Positions 17,184 through 25,862 of a DNA stretch of 64,000 nt are shown here, piece by piece (positions within the stretch are counted from its first letter, which is position 1; each line of letters begins with the position of its first letter). The position numbers and the translations under genes were made by a program. Origin of the DNA: Tritrichomonas musculus (taxonomy: Eukaryota > Parabasalia > Tritrichomonadida > Tritrichomonadidae); assembly GCA_039105265.1 (NCBI GenBank), contig JAPFFF010000041.1:1240001-1304000 (forward strand), read 5' to 3'. Under the pieces are notes generated by a model. The model saw only the letters and a list, made by a program, of their open reading frames with translations. It had not been told where the DNA came from and searched no databases.

Positions 17184-20100
17184 TTAATATTCAAAATATT
17201 TTTCTCTCTTTCCTTCTTTATATGGTGTTGATATTCTTCTTTTGAATTCATTTAAGGTTGATACAGTCATATTTTTATTCATTTGGAAACATGGTTGACC
17301 TTTTGTAAGATCAAATGTTTGTTGATTCCCTTCGTATAAATATTTATATAATTTCATTGGATCATTATCAAATTCATTCTTATAAGCATATTTAATAGAT
17401 TGTTCAGTTAATCCTTTCCCACGAGTCATATAATCAATTTCACCTGTAGAATCTTGTAACTTATCAATATACATCTTTTTCATCAAAAAGTATGATTCAA
17501 TTGATTCTGGCATTTCTTTGTGACCATTTATAGTTGGAAAATCTGAATGGAATTGACCTAAATATTTACCTATGAGTTCTCGATTATATTTTTCTTTATA
17601 AGCTTTTTGTAATTTTGGTAAATCATTTATTTCAATATGCATTGAATCAGTATCCTGATAATAAATATGGCAACCAATATCAAATGCAAGACACATCACT
17701 TCATTCATGATTCTTTTTGACATACTTAATACATGAATACCTAATAATGAAAAATTAAAATGTTTATCAATTGGTCTCAATATTCTAACAGCATGCATAT
17801 TATTTTGTAATTCAATATCTTCAACAATTTTGTTATAATTTTTGATCCAATAATTATCTAAAGTATCTTGATCATTAATGTATTTAAAATCTTTTTCAAT
17901 AGGTCTTTCAATGGTTTTACCATAACAACTATTCATAATTAATTTATATAAATTTTGTAAAGGATTGTCTTGACTTTTATATTCTAATCTTTTCTCAAAT
18001 ATTTTTTGAATTTCTTTTTGGATATGATATTCTCTTTTTCCAGGCCAATAATAACCTCTTATTAATTCGAAATCTATTTTTTGAAATTCAATGAGATCTT
18101 CTAAATAAATATTATCGACAATCATTTTGAAAGGTTTATCGAATTTATCATCATTAAGGTTACCATCTTTTGTTTTCTTAACGATTAATGGAAATGGATA
18201 ATGTTTATGAATTCCAGTAACTAAAATTTCTACTATATATGCACCTTGTTTTGATAAAAATTCATAATTTAATTCAGTTTTGGATATTACTACTGGTTTT
18301 CCTTGAACGGTATATAATCTATGAATTGCTGAAGGATATAAACTAACTGCGTCAAAATCTGCTAATTTTTCAGTGATATGCCACTTTTTGTTATAAGCAG
18401 TCATACATCTACCTCCATAAACAGCATATGAACAAAATTTCCTAACAATTCCACCTACTGAATATAAATCATGACCATAATAAACTTTATGATTAAATAC
18501 ATCATTAGCTAAAGAAGAAATTGAAATATATTTGAATGGATCGATTTTGAAATCTTGAATGAAACCTTGTCTAAATTTAACAAAACTTTCTCTTAATATT
18601 CGAACATCTTGATGACAATAAAATAATGCATATTTCCACATATCAAATTCATTATTATTTAAACGGCATCCCTTAATTTTGTTAATATTTGAACGAAATA
18701 ATTGATAATCTTGTTCAGTCCATGTTTTATCTTCTTCTTTACCTGCTTCATTAATTTGACCTTTATTTGTTCTTAATCTTTCAAATGTATAATATTTGTA
18801 TGGGAAAATTTCTTTTTCACAAGGAATATTAAACATTAATGGTAGATTAGATAGCTTGCAAGAGAAAATTGGATAACTATCTTTAAATGTTATCTTTTTG
18901 TTCTCAAATTTCAAAGTCATATTAAAACATTGATTTCCTTTAATAATTGATGATAATATTTTTATATTTTGATTATTGTTTTGTAAAATCATTCTAATAT
19001 CATAAGCCAAATTATGAAAATAACAAATTGAATCAGTAGGTAAATATTTCAATAGATTTATATTACATTTTTCACCTAAGAATTCTTTCTTAATTTTCCC
19101 ATCTAATGAATGTAAACAACATAAGAATGGAATATGAATTTTTGAACTTGTATCAGATTCAAAATCACAAAACCAATAAGAAGTTTCTACTTGTTTGATT
19201 ATTTTTGTTTTTGGTTCAATTAATTTACAACAATATTCATCTTTATATTCTAATGTAGTATTTGAAATATCTTGATCAATTTCATTATAAAATATTGAAT
19301 GTAATAAATGTTCTTGTGAATAATTAATTGGAATGAAATAATTTTTCTTAAATAATTCTCTAATCAAGTTTGAAGAAGTTATAAATGATCTACCTTTTGT
19401 CCAATGATCTGTAATCCAATCTTTATTATATTTGTCTTCATCTAACTTTTCAATATTTTTGATATAATAATATGTAAATGGAGTCTTTTCTTCGATGAAA
19501 TAATGTTTTTGATATACATTGAATTTATGAGTTCGTTCTGGTTCAGCTTTTTGTATACCCATATATGTTTTTCTTTTACCTTTATCCATTGAACGTACAG
19601 ATTGTTTTTGAGCAACAGAATTATCATCAATATAAGTTAAATTAAGATGAATATTAAATTCTTCACATAAATGATTAATACTACTTTGTGATAAATATCT
19701 ATTTTGAATCCTTAATCTAATTTGATTTAATAATGATTCTGAATAATTTCCAGTTTGTTGTAAAGCATAAATGAAACAACAATCATTTAATTCTTCTTTT
19801 ATTTTCTTTGTCTTTTCATTAATTAAACTATCAAATATTTGTAATCGAACGAGGTAATCAATTAATACTTTTGGACAACCAGGTTTTAATAAATATTTAA
19901 AGAATCCTCCATCGACTGTATTTTTATGTTTTGGATGTTTTAATATACTAAATTTGATTTGAGAAAATAATGAAAATTCAGGTAATCTTTGACCTTCTAA
20001 ATCATATTCCCAACCTGGATTCTTTTCAATTTGATAAATGAAATTCTCTTCTGTTAAATTCTTTAATAATTCTTCATAAGTTTTTCCATTTAAAGGTACA

Positions 20101-20483
20101 GAATGCCATTGACCTCCAACTGAATAAGATAATTTATATTTTTCTGTTGCAGCTAATTCACCTATTTCATTTTCAAATTTCTTTCTTAAGAATGGAAATA
20201 ATTTCTTTCGACCATAATCATTTAATTGTTCAAAATTAATTCTCCAATCAGTTGGTGAATCATTTAACATTTTTATATAACCATCAACAATTCTATCTTG
20301 ATCATTTTCATTATTAATTTTCATGAATTGAATAAATGAATCATCTTTTGAATGAGGTCTAATTGAATTCTGAATATTTAAGAAATAAGGATCAGTTGGT
20401 CTTTTTGGTTCATATTCATTTGATTTTGGCTCAGGAGGTGGAACTAATTTTCTCAAAGGTACATTTTGCTCACTAACGGGCAT
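17184..20483 (-). CDS. Protein-primed family B DNA polymerase, about 1,099 aa
   Basis: This is the replicative polymerase of the element. Exonuclease motifs: Exo I FCDFESD near residue 440, Exo II FHNLAYD near 495, Exo III YCHQDVRIL near 626. Polymerase motifs: A DFDAVSLYPSAI near 714, B IMNSCYGKTIERP near 852, C YYQDTDSMH near 942. A TRGKGL segment of the thumb region follows. A long N-terminal extension of about 430 residues could hold the terminal protein used for priming, as in other Polintons. The start is the ATG at 20,483; the frame upstream holds only a TTG. A short duplicated PLRKL motif lies at the N-terminus. All motifs are present and the frame is open throughout. Confidence 0.93.
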   Translation of the reverse strand: MPVSEQNVPLRKLVPPPEPKSNEYEPKRPTDPYFLNIQNSIRPHSKDDSFIQFMKINNENDQDRIVDGYIKMLNDSPTDWRINFEQLNDYGRKKLFPFLRKKFENEIGELAATEKYKLSYSVGGQWHSVPLNGKTYEELLKNLTEENFIYQIEKNPGWEYDLEGQRLPEFSLFSQIKFSILKHPKHKNTVDGGFFKYLLKPGCPKVLIDYLVRLQIFDSLINEKTKKIKEELNDCCFIYALQQTGNYSESLLNQIRLRIQNRYLSQSSINHLCEEFNIHLNLTYIDDNSVAQKQSVRSMDKGKRKTYMGIQKAEPERTHKFNVYQKHYFIEEKTPFTYYYIKNIEKLDEDKYNKDWITDHWTKGRSFITSSNLIRELFKKNYFIPINYSQEHLLHSIFYNEIDQDISNTTLEYKDEYCCKLIEPKTKIIKQVETSYWFCDFESDTSSKIHIPFLCCLHSLDGKIKKEFLGEKCNINLLKYLPTDSICYFHNLAYDIRMILQNNNQNIKILSSIIKGNQCFNMTLKFENKKITFKDSYPIFSCKLSNLPLMFNIPCEKEIFPYKYYTFERLRTNKGQINEAGKEEDKTWTEQDYQLFRSNINKIKGCRLNNNEFDMWKYALFYCHQDVRILRESFVKFRQGFIQDFKIDPFKYISISSLANDVFNHKVYYGHDLYSVGGIVRKFCSYAVYGGRCMTAYNKKWHITEKLADFDAVSLYPSAIHRLYTVQGKPVVISKTELNYEFLSKQGAYIVEILVTGIHKHYPFPLIVKKTKDGNLNDDKFDKPFKMIVDNIYLEDLIEFQKIDFELIRGYYWPGKREYHIQKEIQKIFEKRLEYKSQDNPLQNLYKLIMNSCYGKTIERPIEKDFKYINDQDTLDNYWIKNYNKIVEDIELQNNMHAVRILRPIDKHFNFSLLGIHVLSMSKRIMNEVMCLAFDIGCHIYYQDTDSMHIEINDLPKLQKAYKEKYNRELIGKYLGQFHSDFPTINGHKEMPESIESYFLMKKMYIDKLQDSTGEIDYMTRGKGLTEQSIKYAYKNEFDNDPMKLYKYLYEGNQQTFDLTKGQPCFQMNKNMTVSTLNEFKRRISTPYKEGKREKYFEY

Positions 20484-20526
20484 TAATTTTCTCAAAGGTA
20501 CATTTGGTGGTGCATTTGCAATTATT

Positions 20527-20844
20527 TCACGTCAATGATGATTTTTCTGGCTCAATTGGTGTCGATGGTGGGGGTTCAGTAAATTCTTTTTCTGGAGGAG
20601 GTTGATTTAAATATTGAGGGAGATTTGAATGAGTTAAACCTTTAACGAACCAAAATATTGAATCCCCATTCAATTTTCCATCGTAACCATTTTCTTTAAC
20701 TTTTTGTATAATATACTCATTTAATATTTCTTTACTCCGATCCCCATTCTTTTTAGAGAATTCTTTAAACGTTTCCTTACCATTCGTTAAGAGATTATAA
20801 ATCTCCATTAATCTGTTAGGATTCGCTCTAATAGTTGTTGTCAT
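20527..20844 (-). CDS. Unrecognised 105-aa protein before the polymerase
   Basis: The first 80 residues look like a small helical domain (RLMEIYNLLTNGKETFKEFS, then SIFWFVKGLTHSNLP) and the tail is proline-rich (PPPEKEFTEPPPSTPIEPEK). The proline-rich style continues at the N-terminus of the polymerase (PPPEPKSNEYEP). It lies about 40 bases upstream of the polymerase start on the same strand and has its own AACGG promoter box 27 bases upstream of its ATG. A polymerase accessory role is possible but only from position. Confidence 0.55.
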   Translation of the reverse strand: MTTTIRANPNRLMEIYNLLTNGKETFKEFSKKNGDRSKEILNEYIIQKVKENGYDGKLNGDSIFWFVKGLTHSNLPQYLNQPPPEKEFTEPPPSTPIEPEKSSLT

Positions 20845-20870
20845 GTTAACTTTCTTTTACAATAAAAATA

Positions 20871-20889
20871 ATGGTCTGTCAAAACCGTT
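20871..20889 (-). promoter_or_regulatory. AACGGTTTTGACAGACCAT promoter box
   Basis: Read on the minus strand the box is AACGGTTTTGACAGACCAT and lies 27 bases before the ATG at 20,844. It is identical in its core to the box at 16,981. Confidence 0.65.
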
Positions 20890-20906
20890 AATTAAAAAGA
20901 AAATGT

Positions 20907-21167
20907 TTATTTAGGTCGAGTTAATTGAAGAACGAAAACGTCTTTTATTAATTGTTCGATTTGAACACCACGTTCAGCAACTTTTCGATCAATTCTTTGG
21001 ACAGAACTTTCTAAACGTTCCAATCTTGAAGTTAATTCATCAAGTTGAGAATTTATTTTTTGCATGAGAACTTTCGTTATATTCAAATCATTTCGAACAT
21101 TCGATAGAAAATCTCTTGTTTGATCATCAATCTTTTTCTTCTCTTCGAAAAAGTCAGGTTCACTCAT
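20907..21167 (-). CDS. Coiled-coil protein, 86 aa
   Basis: Nearly the whole product is a coiled coil with regular heptads (INSQLDELTSRLERLESSVQ, then VQIEQLIKDVFVLQ). It has its own promoter box 10 bases upstream of the ATG. It belongs to a series of short coiled-coil proteins in the right half of the element. Oligomeric scaffold or regulator are both possible; no family is recognised. Confidence 0.6.
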   Translation of the reverse strand: MSEPDFFEEKKKIDDQTRDFLSNVRNDLNITKVLMQKINSQLDELTSRLERLESSVQRIDRKVAERGVQIEQLIKDVFVLQLTRPK

Positions 21168-21177
21168 TTAAAAATAA

Positions 21178-21195
21178 TGAAGTGTCAAAACCGTT
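21178..21195 (-). promoter_or_regulatory. AACGGTTTTGACACTTCA promoter box
   Basis: On the minus strand the sequence is AACGGTTTTGACACTTCA followed by ATT, 10 bases before the ATG at 21,167. The TTCA part fits a trichomonad-type TCA initiator. Confidence 0.65.
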
Positions 21196-21203
21196 TTTAT
21201 ATC

Positions 21204-21911
21204 TCATTCCTGATAATGACTAATATATTCATCTATTAACCTCTTTAATTTATCTAAACATGTTTTTGAAGCAGTAATGATAGAACTATAAATTGAAACA
21301 TCATTTGTACCAAAATTCTTACGAATAATATCTTTTATATCTCTATTTGGTGTCATAGCTATTGGCATATTATCTTTGAAATACCATTGATTTTTTTCTT
21401 TTGGTTTGATATCACGATAATAATCTTTATGACGTTTGACTAAATGTAATTTAACTTTTTCTGGATTATCTTTTAATTCTTCTAACCAAATTAAGAATTT
21501 ATAATCATATTCTCTATTTTTAGGTACTAATCTTGGTTTTTGTTCTTGTCTTTGTTTTTCAAAATACTCATCTAATAATTTTAGAACAAAGAATGAATAA
21601 GTAGGTGAAGCCCAAATTGCTATATGATTTACTAATAATTTATGAATATAAATTCCTTTCAAATTATTCGGTAAATTTGGTCGATTTTCTAATAACTTTT
21701 GGTCGGGCGGAATTCCGACTGACTCAGAAATAAATTGAAATAACTCCTTTGTTTGTTTATTTTCATTCCAATGCTTAATTTTCTTTGTTGATTGACAAGC
21801 ACTAATTATACTATTTGCTTGAAACATATTATCTTTCTTTGAACGTATAATCCGTAAATGTTCATTATATTGTAACCATTCATAATTTTCATTTATTGGC
21901 TCTACTATCAT
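21204..21911 (-). CDS. KilA-N domain protein, 235 aa
   Basis: Residues about 20-115 follow the KilA-N pattern: a start with RIIRSKKDNMFQANSIISAC, then KKIKHWNENKQTKELFQFIS and finally YIHKLLVNHIAIWASPTYSF. KilA-N is a DNA-binding domain common in large DNA viruses and phages. The C-terminal half (KFLIWLEELKDNPEKVKLHL, DIKDIIRKNFGTNDVS) is not assigned. It sits among replication genes, so a regulator of element transcription or replication is likely. The assignment is by recognised blocks, and a profile search would settle it. Confidence 0.75.
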   Translation of the reverse strand: MIVEPINENYEWLQYNEHLRIIRSKKDNMFQANSIISACQSTKKIKHWNENKQTKELFQFISESVGIPPDQKLLENRPNLPNNLKGIYIHKLLVNHIAIWASPTYSFFVLKLLDEYFEKQRQEQKPRLVPKNREYDYKFLIWLEELKDNPEKVKLHLVKRHKDYYRDIKPKEKNQWYFKDNMPIAMTPNRDIKDIIRKNFGTNDVSIYSSIITASKTCLDKLKRLIDEYISHYQE

Positions 21912-21959
21912 TTTTGTTTTTGTAAGAGGATAAAAAAATAAAAAGATAAATTAAATTTA

Positions 21960-22337
21960 TTAATCTTCATCATCCATTAGAAATTTTTGAAAAGAACTTA
22001 TTTCAGCTATTAAAGCTCTTTTTTGAACTTTGTATTGATCAAAACTATCTTGATATTCTTTCCATGCTGATTTCTCTTCTGTCTCAAGTTCAGTTTTTAT
22101 TTTTTCATGATCTTCAATAATTGAATCAATTTGTATATCTTCGAAATCTCTTTTGAGTTTATATAAGTTGTGTAAATCTTCACCATTATACCGTTGACAA
22201 AAAGAAATATCTTTCTCTTTTACTTTTGCTTCAGCCAAACGATTCATAGCATCATAGAATTCACTCATTGATTTTTTGAGTTTATCTTTCTTGTCCTCTA
22301 TTAAATTTTGAAATACTACTTGAGGAACTCTCTTCAT
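21960..22337 (-). CDS. Helical coiled-coil protein, about 125 aa
   Basis: The start is set at the ATG at 22,337 (MKRVPQVVFQNLIEDKKDKL). The frame is open further upstream, but that part is the promoter box itself translated (NNGFDTS). The product is helical and charged, with long heptad segments (LKKSMSEFYDAMNRLAEAKV and IEDHEKIKTELETEEKSAWK). It is divergent from the 95-aa coiled-coil gene across a shared promoter. No function is recognised. Confidence 0.55.
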   Translation of the reverse strand: MKRVPQVVFQNLIEDKKDKLKKSMSEFYDAMNRLAEAKVKEKDISFCQRYNGEDLHNLYKLKRDFEDIQIDSIIEDHEKIKTELETEEKSAWKEYQDSFDQYKVQKRALIAEISSFQKFLMDDED

Positions 22338-22340
22338 AAA

Positions 22341-22362
22341 AAGTGAAGTGTCAAAACCGTTA
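22341..22362. promoter_or_regulatory. Divergent AACGGTTTTGACACTTCACT promoter box
   Basis: This box lies 4 bases from the minus ATG at 22,337 and 14 bases from the plus ATG at 22,376. The minus-strand order is AACGG core, TTTTGACA, then TTCACTTTTT and the start codon, so the transcript leader would be only a few bases. Confidence 0.7.
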
Positions 22363-22375
22363 TTCATTTTTTTAA

Positions 22376-22663
22376 ATGTTGCCTACTCATAGTTTGAATC
22401 TACTCAAAGAAAATTTGAATAGTTCAATTGATGAATTAATTAGACAAATACATAGTGTTGAAGAATTTGAAATAGAGATTCTGTCATTAAAGAATGATCC
22501 TGATTATGAAAGTTTCCTAGAGGAATTAGAGAAAGAGAAACAAAAATATGAATCCAAAAAAGCTGAAGTAATTCAAAACACTCAAACCTTAATCAACTTC
22601 ATCGAACAAAAAAAATCAACCACACCGAAAAAAATAAAATTATCAGTCATATTGAAAGAGTAA
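22376..22663 (+). CDS. Coiled-coil protein, 95 aa
   Basis: The product is highly helical with acidic/basic heptads (NLLKENLNSSIDELIRQIHS, FLEELEKEKQKYESKKAEVI) and a short basic tail TTPKKIKLSVILKE. It is transcribed away from the 125-aa gene from a shared promoter box. It converges on the 123-aa gene with a 20-base T-rich spacer. It is another member of the small coiled-coil class; function unknown. Confidence 0.6.
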   Translation: MLPTHSLNLLKENLNSSIDELIRQIHSVEEFEIEILSLKNDPDYESFLEELEKEKQKYESKKAEVIQNTQTLINFIEQKKSTTPKKIKLSVILKE

Positions 22664-22685
22664 AAAATTATTTTTTTTTATTTAT

Positions 22686-23057
22686 TTAACCTTTGTTAAT
22701 GAATTTATTAAGTTCGATCAATTTTGGTTCTAATTCATTTTTGTCAGTCATGTGAACGAAAATATCCAAAACTTCACGCATTTTGAGAATGAGAGCTTTG
22801 CGATAATTTCGAACTTTCTTTTCGAATTTGAGATGATATTCAAGAGTTTCTTGAAGACATGAACTCATTGCTTGATAATCTTCCACTGTCCTATCCAAGC
22901 TGCGAATTTCCAGTTTTAAATGAGCATTATGACGTTTTGCGTCATCTATGTAATCAGTTATGGACTCTTTTGGATCGTCTTCTTCCTCTTCTTTTTCCAT
23001 TTCTTTCACAGTCTCATCAATATCTTCTTTTGAATAGTCACCGTACCAAGACTTCAT
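22686..23057 (-). CDS. Coiled-coil protein, about 123 aa
   Basis: The start is set at the ATG at 23,057 (MKSWYGDYSKEDIDETVKEM), since the frame upstream is the translated promoter box. An acidic run (EKEEEEDDPKE) is followed by two long helical segments (HNAHLKLEIRSLDRTVEDYQ and EYHLKFEKKVRNYRKALILK). It shares a divergent promoter with the membrane-protein gene at 23,109. No family is recognised. Confidence 0.55.
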   Translation of the reverse strand: MKSWYGDYSKEDIDETVKEMEKEEEEDDPKESITDYIDDAKRHNAHLKLEIRSLDRTVEDYQAMSSCLQETLEYHLKFEKKVRNYRKALILKMREVLDIFVHMTDKNELEPKLIELNKFINKG

Positions 23058-23065
23058 TAATAAAA

Positions 23066-23098
23066 AATGGTCTGACATAACCGTTTTAACCGCTTTCA
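23066..23098. promoter_or_regulatory. Divergent promoter box with two AACGG-type cores
   Basis: The minus strand reads AAGCGGTTAAAACGGTTATG followed by TCAGACCATTTTTT, just before the ATG at 23,057; the plus-strand gene starts at 23,109. Two Myb-like cores are seen instead of one. Confidence 0.6.
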
Positions 23099-23108
23099 TT
23101 TTTATTAA

Positions 23109-24431
23109 ATGTTCGTTATCTTTTTGATACTCATTAATCGCCCATCAATTGAAGGAATACCTGATGATGCTGAATGGATTTCTTGTTTTGATTGGGAAAT
23201 TGTTAATGGAGAATGGAAATCAGTTATACCAAATGATGACTTATCATGTTGGACAAATTATGCAACAACAAACAATTTAACACTTAAACAATCATTTACT
23301 GCCAGGAAATTTTGGATCATAGGAAAAATTTCTACCCGTCATGATGAGGCCGAACTTTTATGGAATTCTCAAAAATATCTCATTAATGAATATTCCAACG
23401 ATGAACAAGATTGGATAATTGTTTTTGAATCAAATGAATTTCCCCTAATGCTAACAAATATTATTATTAATGTTCAACAACATAGAAGCATCCAATTTCG
23501 AGGTATTGCATATTTAAGACAGGAATCTTTATCTCCAGCAATTGAAGGAATACCTGATAATGCTGAATATATTCCATGTAATGACTGGGAAATTGTAAGT
23601 GGAAATTGGATTCTGATAAAGATGATGATCCATCAAATGTGAACAATCCATTCAGATGATTTGTTTCTGGTTCTTCAGAAGGAGTTAAAAAGATAACATT
23701 TTATGGTTCTAAATTTTGGATAATTGTTATGAATTCAAATTCTTTTTACCAAGGTGATCTTTTATGGAATTCAGAACATTATCTCTTTCAAAAAAGTTAC
23801 CAAATAATAAATTTTTTGATTGCTTATGAATCACCAACATTCTCACCAATTGATACAACATTATTAATTACTATTCAACATAATGAAATCGGATTACGTG
23901 GGTTATTCTATCTCAAAGATCATTAAATCCATCACGTTCACCAACATTTAGCCCATCTCTATCACCATCACGTTCACCAACATTTCGCCCATCTTTATCT
24001 CCAACATTTAGCCCATCTCTTCACCATCACGTTCACCAACATTTCGCCCATCAATTTCACCATCACGTTCACCATCTTTATCTCTATCATTTAGTCCATC
24101 TTTATCTCCAACATTTCGCCCATCTTTATCTCCAACATTTAGCCCATCTCTTTCACCATCATCCATCTTTTCTCCATTTACTCCATCACGTTCGCCATCT
24201 TTTCAATTCACTATATCAGATCAATTCTCTGAATCCTATCTTTTCAATTTCTCATATCAATTCTCTCCATCAGATATTGAACAAAAGAATGTATCAAAAA
24301 TAATAGGTTTATCTGTATCTATTCCATTACTAATTCTCATGATTCTTGCTCTTGGAATTATCTTTTACAAAAATCAAACCAAATTTCAAACTGAAAATTT
24401 TCATTCAGACTCTGACTCAGTTGGACTTTAA
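23109..24431 (+). pseudogene. Broken type I membrane protein gene of the Polinton (fossil)
   Basis: Parts seen in order: a hydrophobic start (MFVIFLILI) that fits a signal peptide; at least two copies of a strand-rich domain marked by IEGIPD(D/N)AE and a DWEIV(N/S)G block, with a third similar stretch later; a serine/proline stalk of many PSLSPSRSP-type repeats (about 23,930-24,190); and a C-terminal hydrophobic span with a short polar tail. The gene is broken, with about three or four breaks. It sits among replication-module genes with its own promoter box. A cell-surface or envelope-type receptor protein is the likely original role; the domain is not recognised. Confidence 0.6.
23932..24190 (+). 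repeat. Serine/proline stalk repeats
   Basis: Twelve-base-scale repeats combining CCATCACGTTCACCAACATT and CGCCCATCTTTATCTCCAAC variants encode a PSxSP stalk within the broken membrane-protein gene. Such regions are prone to length change. Confidence 0.75.
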
Positions 24432-24469
24432 AAAAAAATTAAATAAACAAATTTAATCTTTTTTATTTA

Positions 24470-24730
24470 TTAAGGAGTAGTTAAAATTTTCTCTCTTGAA
24501 TTGTAGATTTGAATCTTATTAAAGAAATCATGTTCAATCATTGTTGTGAAAACAAATGGTGTGTTATGAACTTCTTTCTTAAATCGATCAAGATTGTTAT
24601 TTTCAAGATCATTGATCATAACATTTAATTTGAACATGAAAAATAACTTTAAATGTCGGAAATCAGACACGATATCATTTTTGAACAATTTTCTAAATTC
24701 TAATTCAAGGTCTTGTTCAGTAACAGTCAT
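24470..24730 (-). CDS. Unrecognised helical 86-aa protein
   Basis: The product starts MTVTEQDLELEFRKLFKNDI and is mostly amphipathic helix with several phenylalanines (FRHLKLFFMFKLNVMIND). The promoter box lies 10-32 bases upstream of the ATG at 24,730. It is followed on the other side by the 87-aa coiled-coil gene in the same direction. No family is recognised. Confidence 0.55.
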   Translation of the reverse strand: MTVTEQDLELEFRKLFKNDIVSDFRHLKLFFMFKLNVMINDLENNNLDRFKKEVHNTPFVFTTMIEHDFFNKIQIYNSREKILTTP

Positions 24731-24739
24731 AAATAAAAA

Positions 24740-24762
24740 TGAAAGCGGTTAAAAAACGGTTA
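24740..24762 (-). promoter_or_regulatory. Promoter box with AACCG cores
   Basis: Two cores, AAGCGGTT and AACGGTT, lie 10-32 bases upstream of the minus ATG at 24,730, followed by a CATTTTTATTT initiator-like run. Confidence 0.55.
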
Positions 24763-24765
24763 TGT

Positions 24766-25029
24766 TTATTTATTCTTTAACGTTTCTTCCAATTTTCGGA
24801 AATTCTCTCTGTTGGAAGTTGCTAAAATCCCAACTGTTATTAGTAAAGAATGTAATTGTTCTTGTCTCTCTGGACGAGAATCATTTTTTAAATCAATTTC
24901 TTGATCAAAGAATTCCTCAGTCATTTTGATCATTTGATCACAAGTTTTTTCAATTTCACCTCTAGTGAATTTTAATAAATTTATTAATTCTTTTTGTTTT
25001 TCACTAGGTAAACTTTGTTGGCCCTGCAT
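24766..25029 (-). CDS. Coiled-coil protein, 87 aa
   Basis: Helical throughout, starting MQGQQSLPSEKQKELINLLK, with an acidic middle and a C-terminal RENFRKLEETLKNK. It is divergent from the 89-aa anchor-plus-coil gene across a palindromic promoter box. Function unknown. Confidence 0.55.
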   Translation of the reverse strand: MQGQQSLPSEKQKELINLLKFTRGEIEKTCDQMIKMTEEFFDQEIDLKNDSRPERQEQLHSLLITVGILATSNRENFRKLEETLKNK

Positions 25030-25036
25030 TTAAAAA

Positions 25037-25075
25037 AATGAACTTTTTGAATAACCGTTCTAACGGTTTTCATTT
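25037..25075. promoter_or_regulatory. Divergent promoter with palindromic AACCGTT-CTAACGGTT
   Basis: AACCGTTCTAACGGTT at 25,053-25,068 is an inverted repeat of the Myb-like core, placed between start codons at 25,029 (minus) and 25,082 (plus). Each half could serve one gene. Confidence 0.65.
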
Positions 25076-25081
25076 TTATTT

Positions 25082-25351
25082 ATGAGATTGTTCATGATCA
25101 TCATTTTGTTGATTTTGTGGATGTCTTTCAAAAAAGAGAAATGTCATAATGAAGAAAGACAACTTATGGAACAAATAGATAAAATCCAGTCTCTAAATTC
25201 TTATGCTTCACGAATCAAAAGAGATATTGACCGTCTGGAAATGAAAAAACAAAAATTCGAAAAAATAATGAAAAATTTAACTGCTCTACGAAAAAAATTT
25301 CATGATGATCTCCAAAAATATCAACAAAAATTAGAAGATAAAAATCTTTAA
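25082..25351 (+). CDS. Membrane-anchored coiled-coil protein, 89 aa
   Basis: A hydrophobic N-terminal span (MRLFMIIILLILWMSF) is followed by continuous coiled coil (EERQLMEQIDKIQSLNSYAS to FHDDLQKYQQKLEDK). The form, anchor plus coil, matches the 86-aa protein at 16,695-16,955. Phage spanins and small viral fusion helpers have this design, but no sequence match is claimed. It converges with the Arg-rich membrane-protein gene. Confidence 0.6.
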   Translation: MRLFMIIILLILWMSFKKEKCHNEERQLMEQIDKIQSLNSYASRIKRDIDRLEMKKQKFEKIMKNLTALRKKFHDDLQKYQQKLEDKNL

Positions 25352-25385
25352 TAAAAATTTAAATTTTTAACTTTTTGAATTAAAA

Positions 25386-25727
25386 TTATCGTCGGCGACG
25401 ACCTCCAGTTTTTCGTTTTCTGCTTGTTGTTTTCTTTTTTGGAGTTCTAGAATTTCTAGATTTTTTTCTTGATCGAGATGATGATGACCGATAACCTCCC
25501 CATGAATAATCATCTAAATCGTTCGTATAATATGGTTCTGGATCTTGGACATAAATTGTTTCAACATAATTTTGAGTTGTTGATGTGCCTCGACTTTCTT
25601 GCTCTCTCCTTTTTCTTTCTTCATCTTCTTCCTCAGCCGCAGCCAGAATCGCAATAATGAATATCAGGATGCATAGAATTATTGTTATTTTGAAGAACCA
25701 TTTCAGACAACATTTACAGCAGCTCAT
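25386..25727 (-). CDS. Single-span membrane protein with Cys-rich head and Arg-rich tail, 113 aa
   Basis: The N-terminus MSCCKCCLKWFFK has five cysteines, suitable for palmitoylation, next to a hydrophobic span (ITIILCILIFIIAILAA). An acidic/basic helix follows, then a tyrosine-containing region, and the tail is very basic (SRKRKTGGRRRR at the end). The basic tail could contact nucleic acid or a basic-patch receptor on the inner face of a membrane. It has no obvious AACGG box; its upstream region is A/T-rich. No family is recognised. Confidence 0.6.
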   Translation of the reverse strand: MSCCKCCLKWFFKITIILCILIFIIAILAAAEEEDEERKRREQESRGTSTTQNYVETIYVQDPEPYYTNDLDDYSWGGYRSSSSRSRKKSRNSRTPKKKTTSRKRKTGGRRRR

Positions 25728-25797
25728 TGTAAAAAGTGATATAAAATGAACTTTTTAAATTAAAATTTTTATTAAACTTTTTGTGAGTGAAAATTTT

Positions 25798-25862
25798 TTG
25801 AGAAGTACTTTAAAGTTCTTTGAAGTACTTTGAAGTTCTTTGAAGTTCTTTAAAGTACTTTA
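25798..25862. repeat. Short tandem repeat of AAGTWCTTTGA type
   Basis: Five to six copies of a 10-11-base unit (AAGTACTTTG / AAGTTCTTTG) run up to the stop of the 209-aa gene. Each unit is itself near-palindromic (AAGTACTT). Confidence 0.8.
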
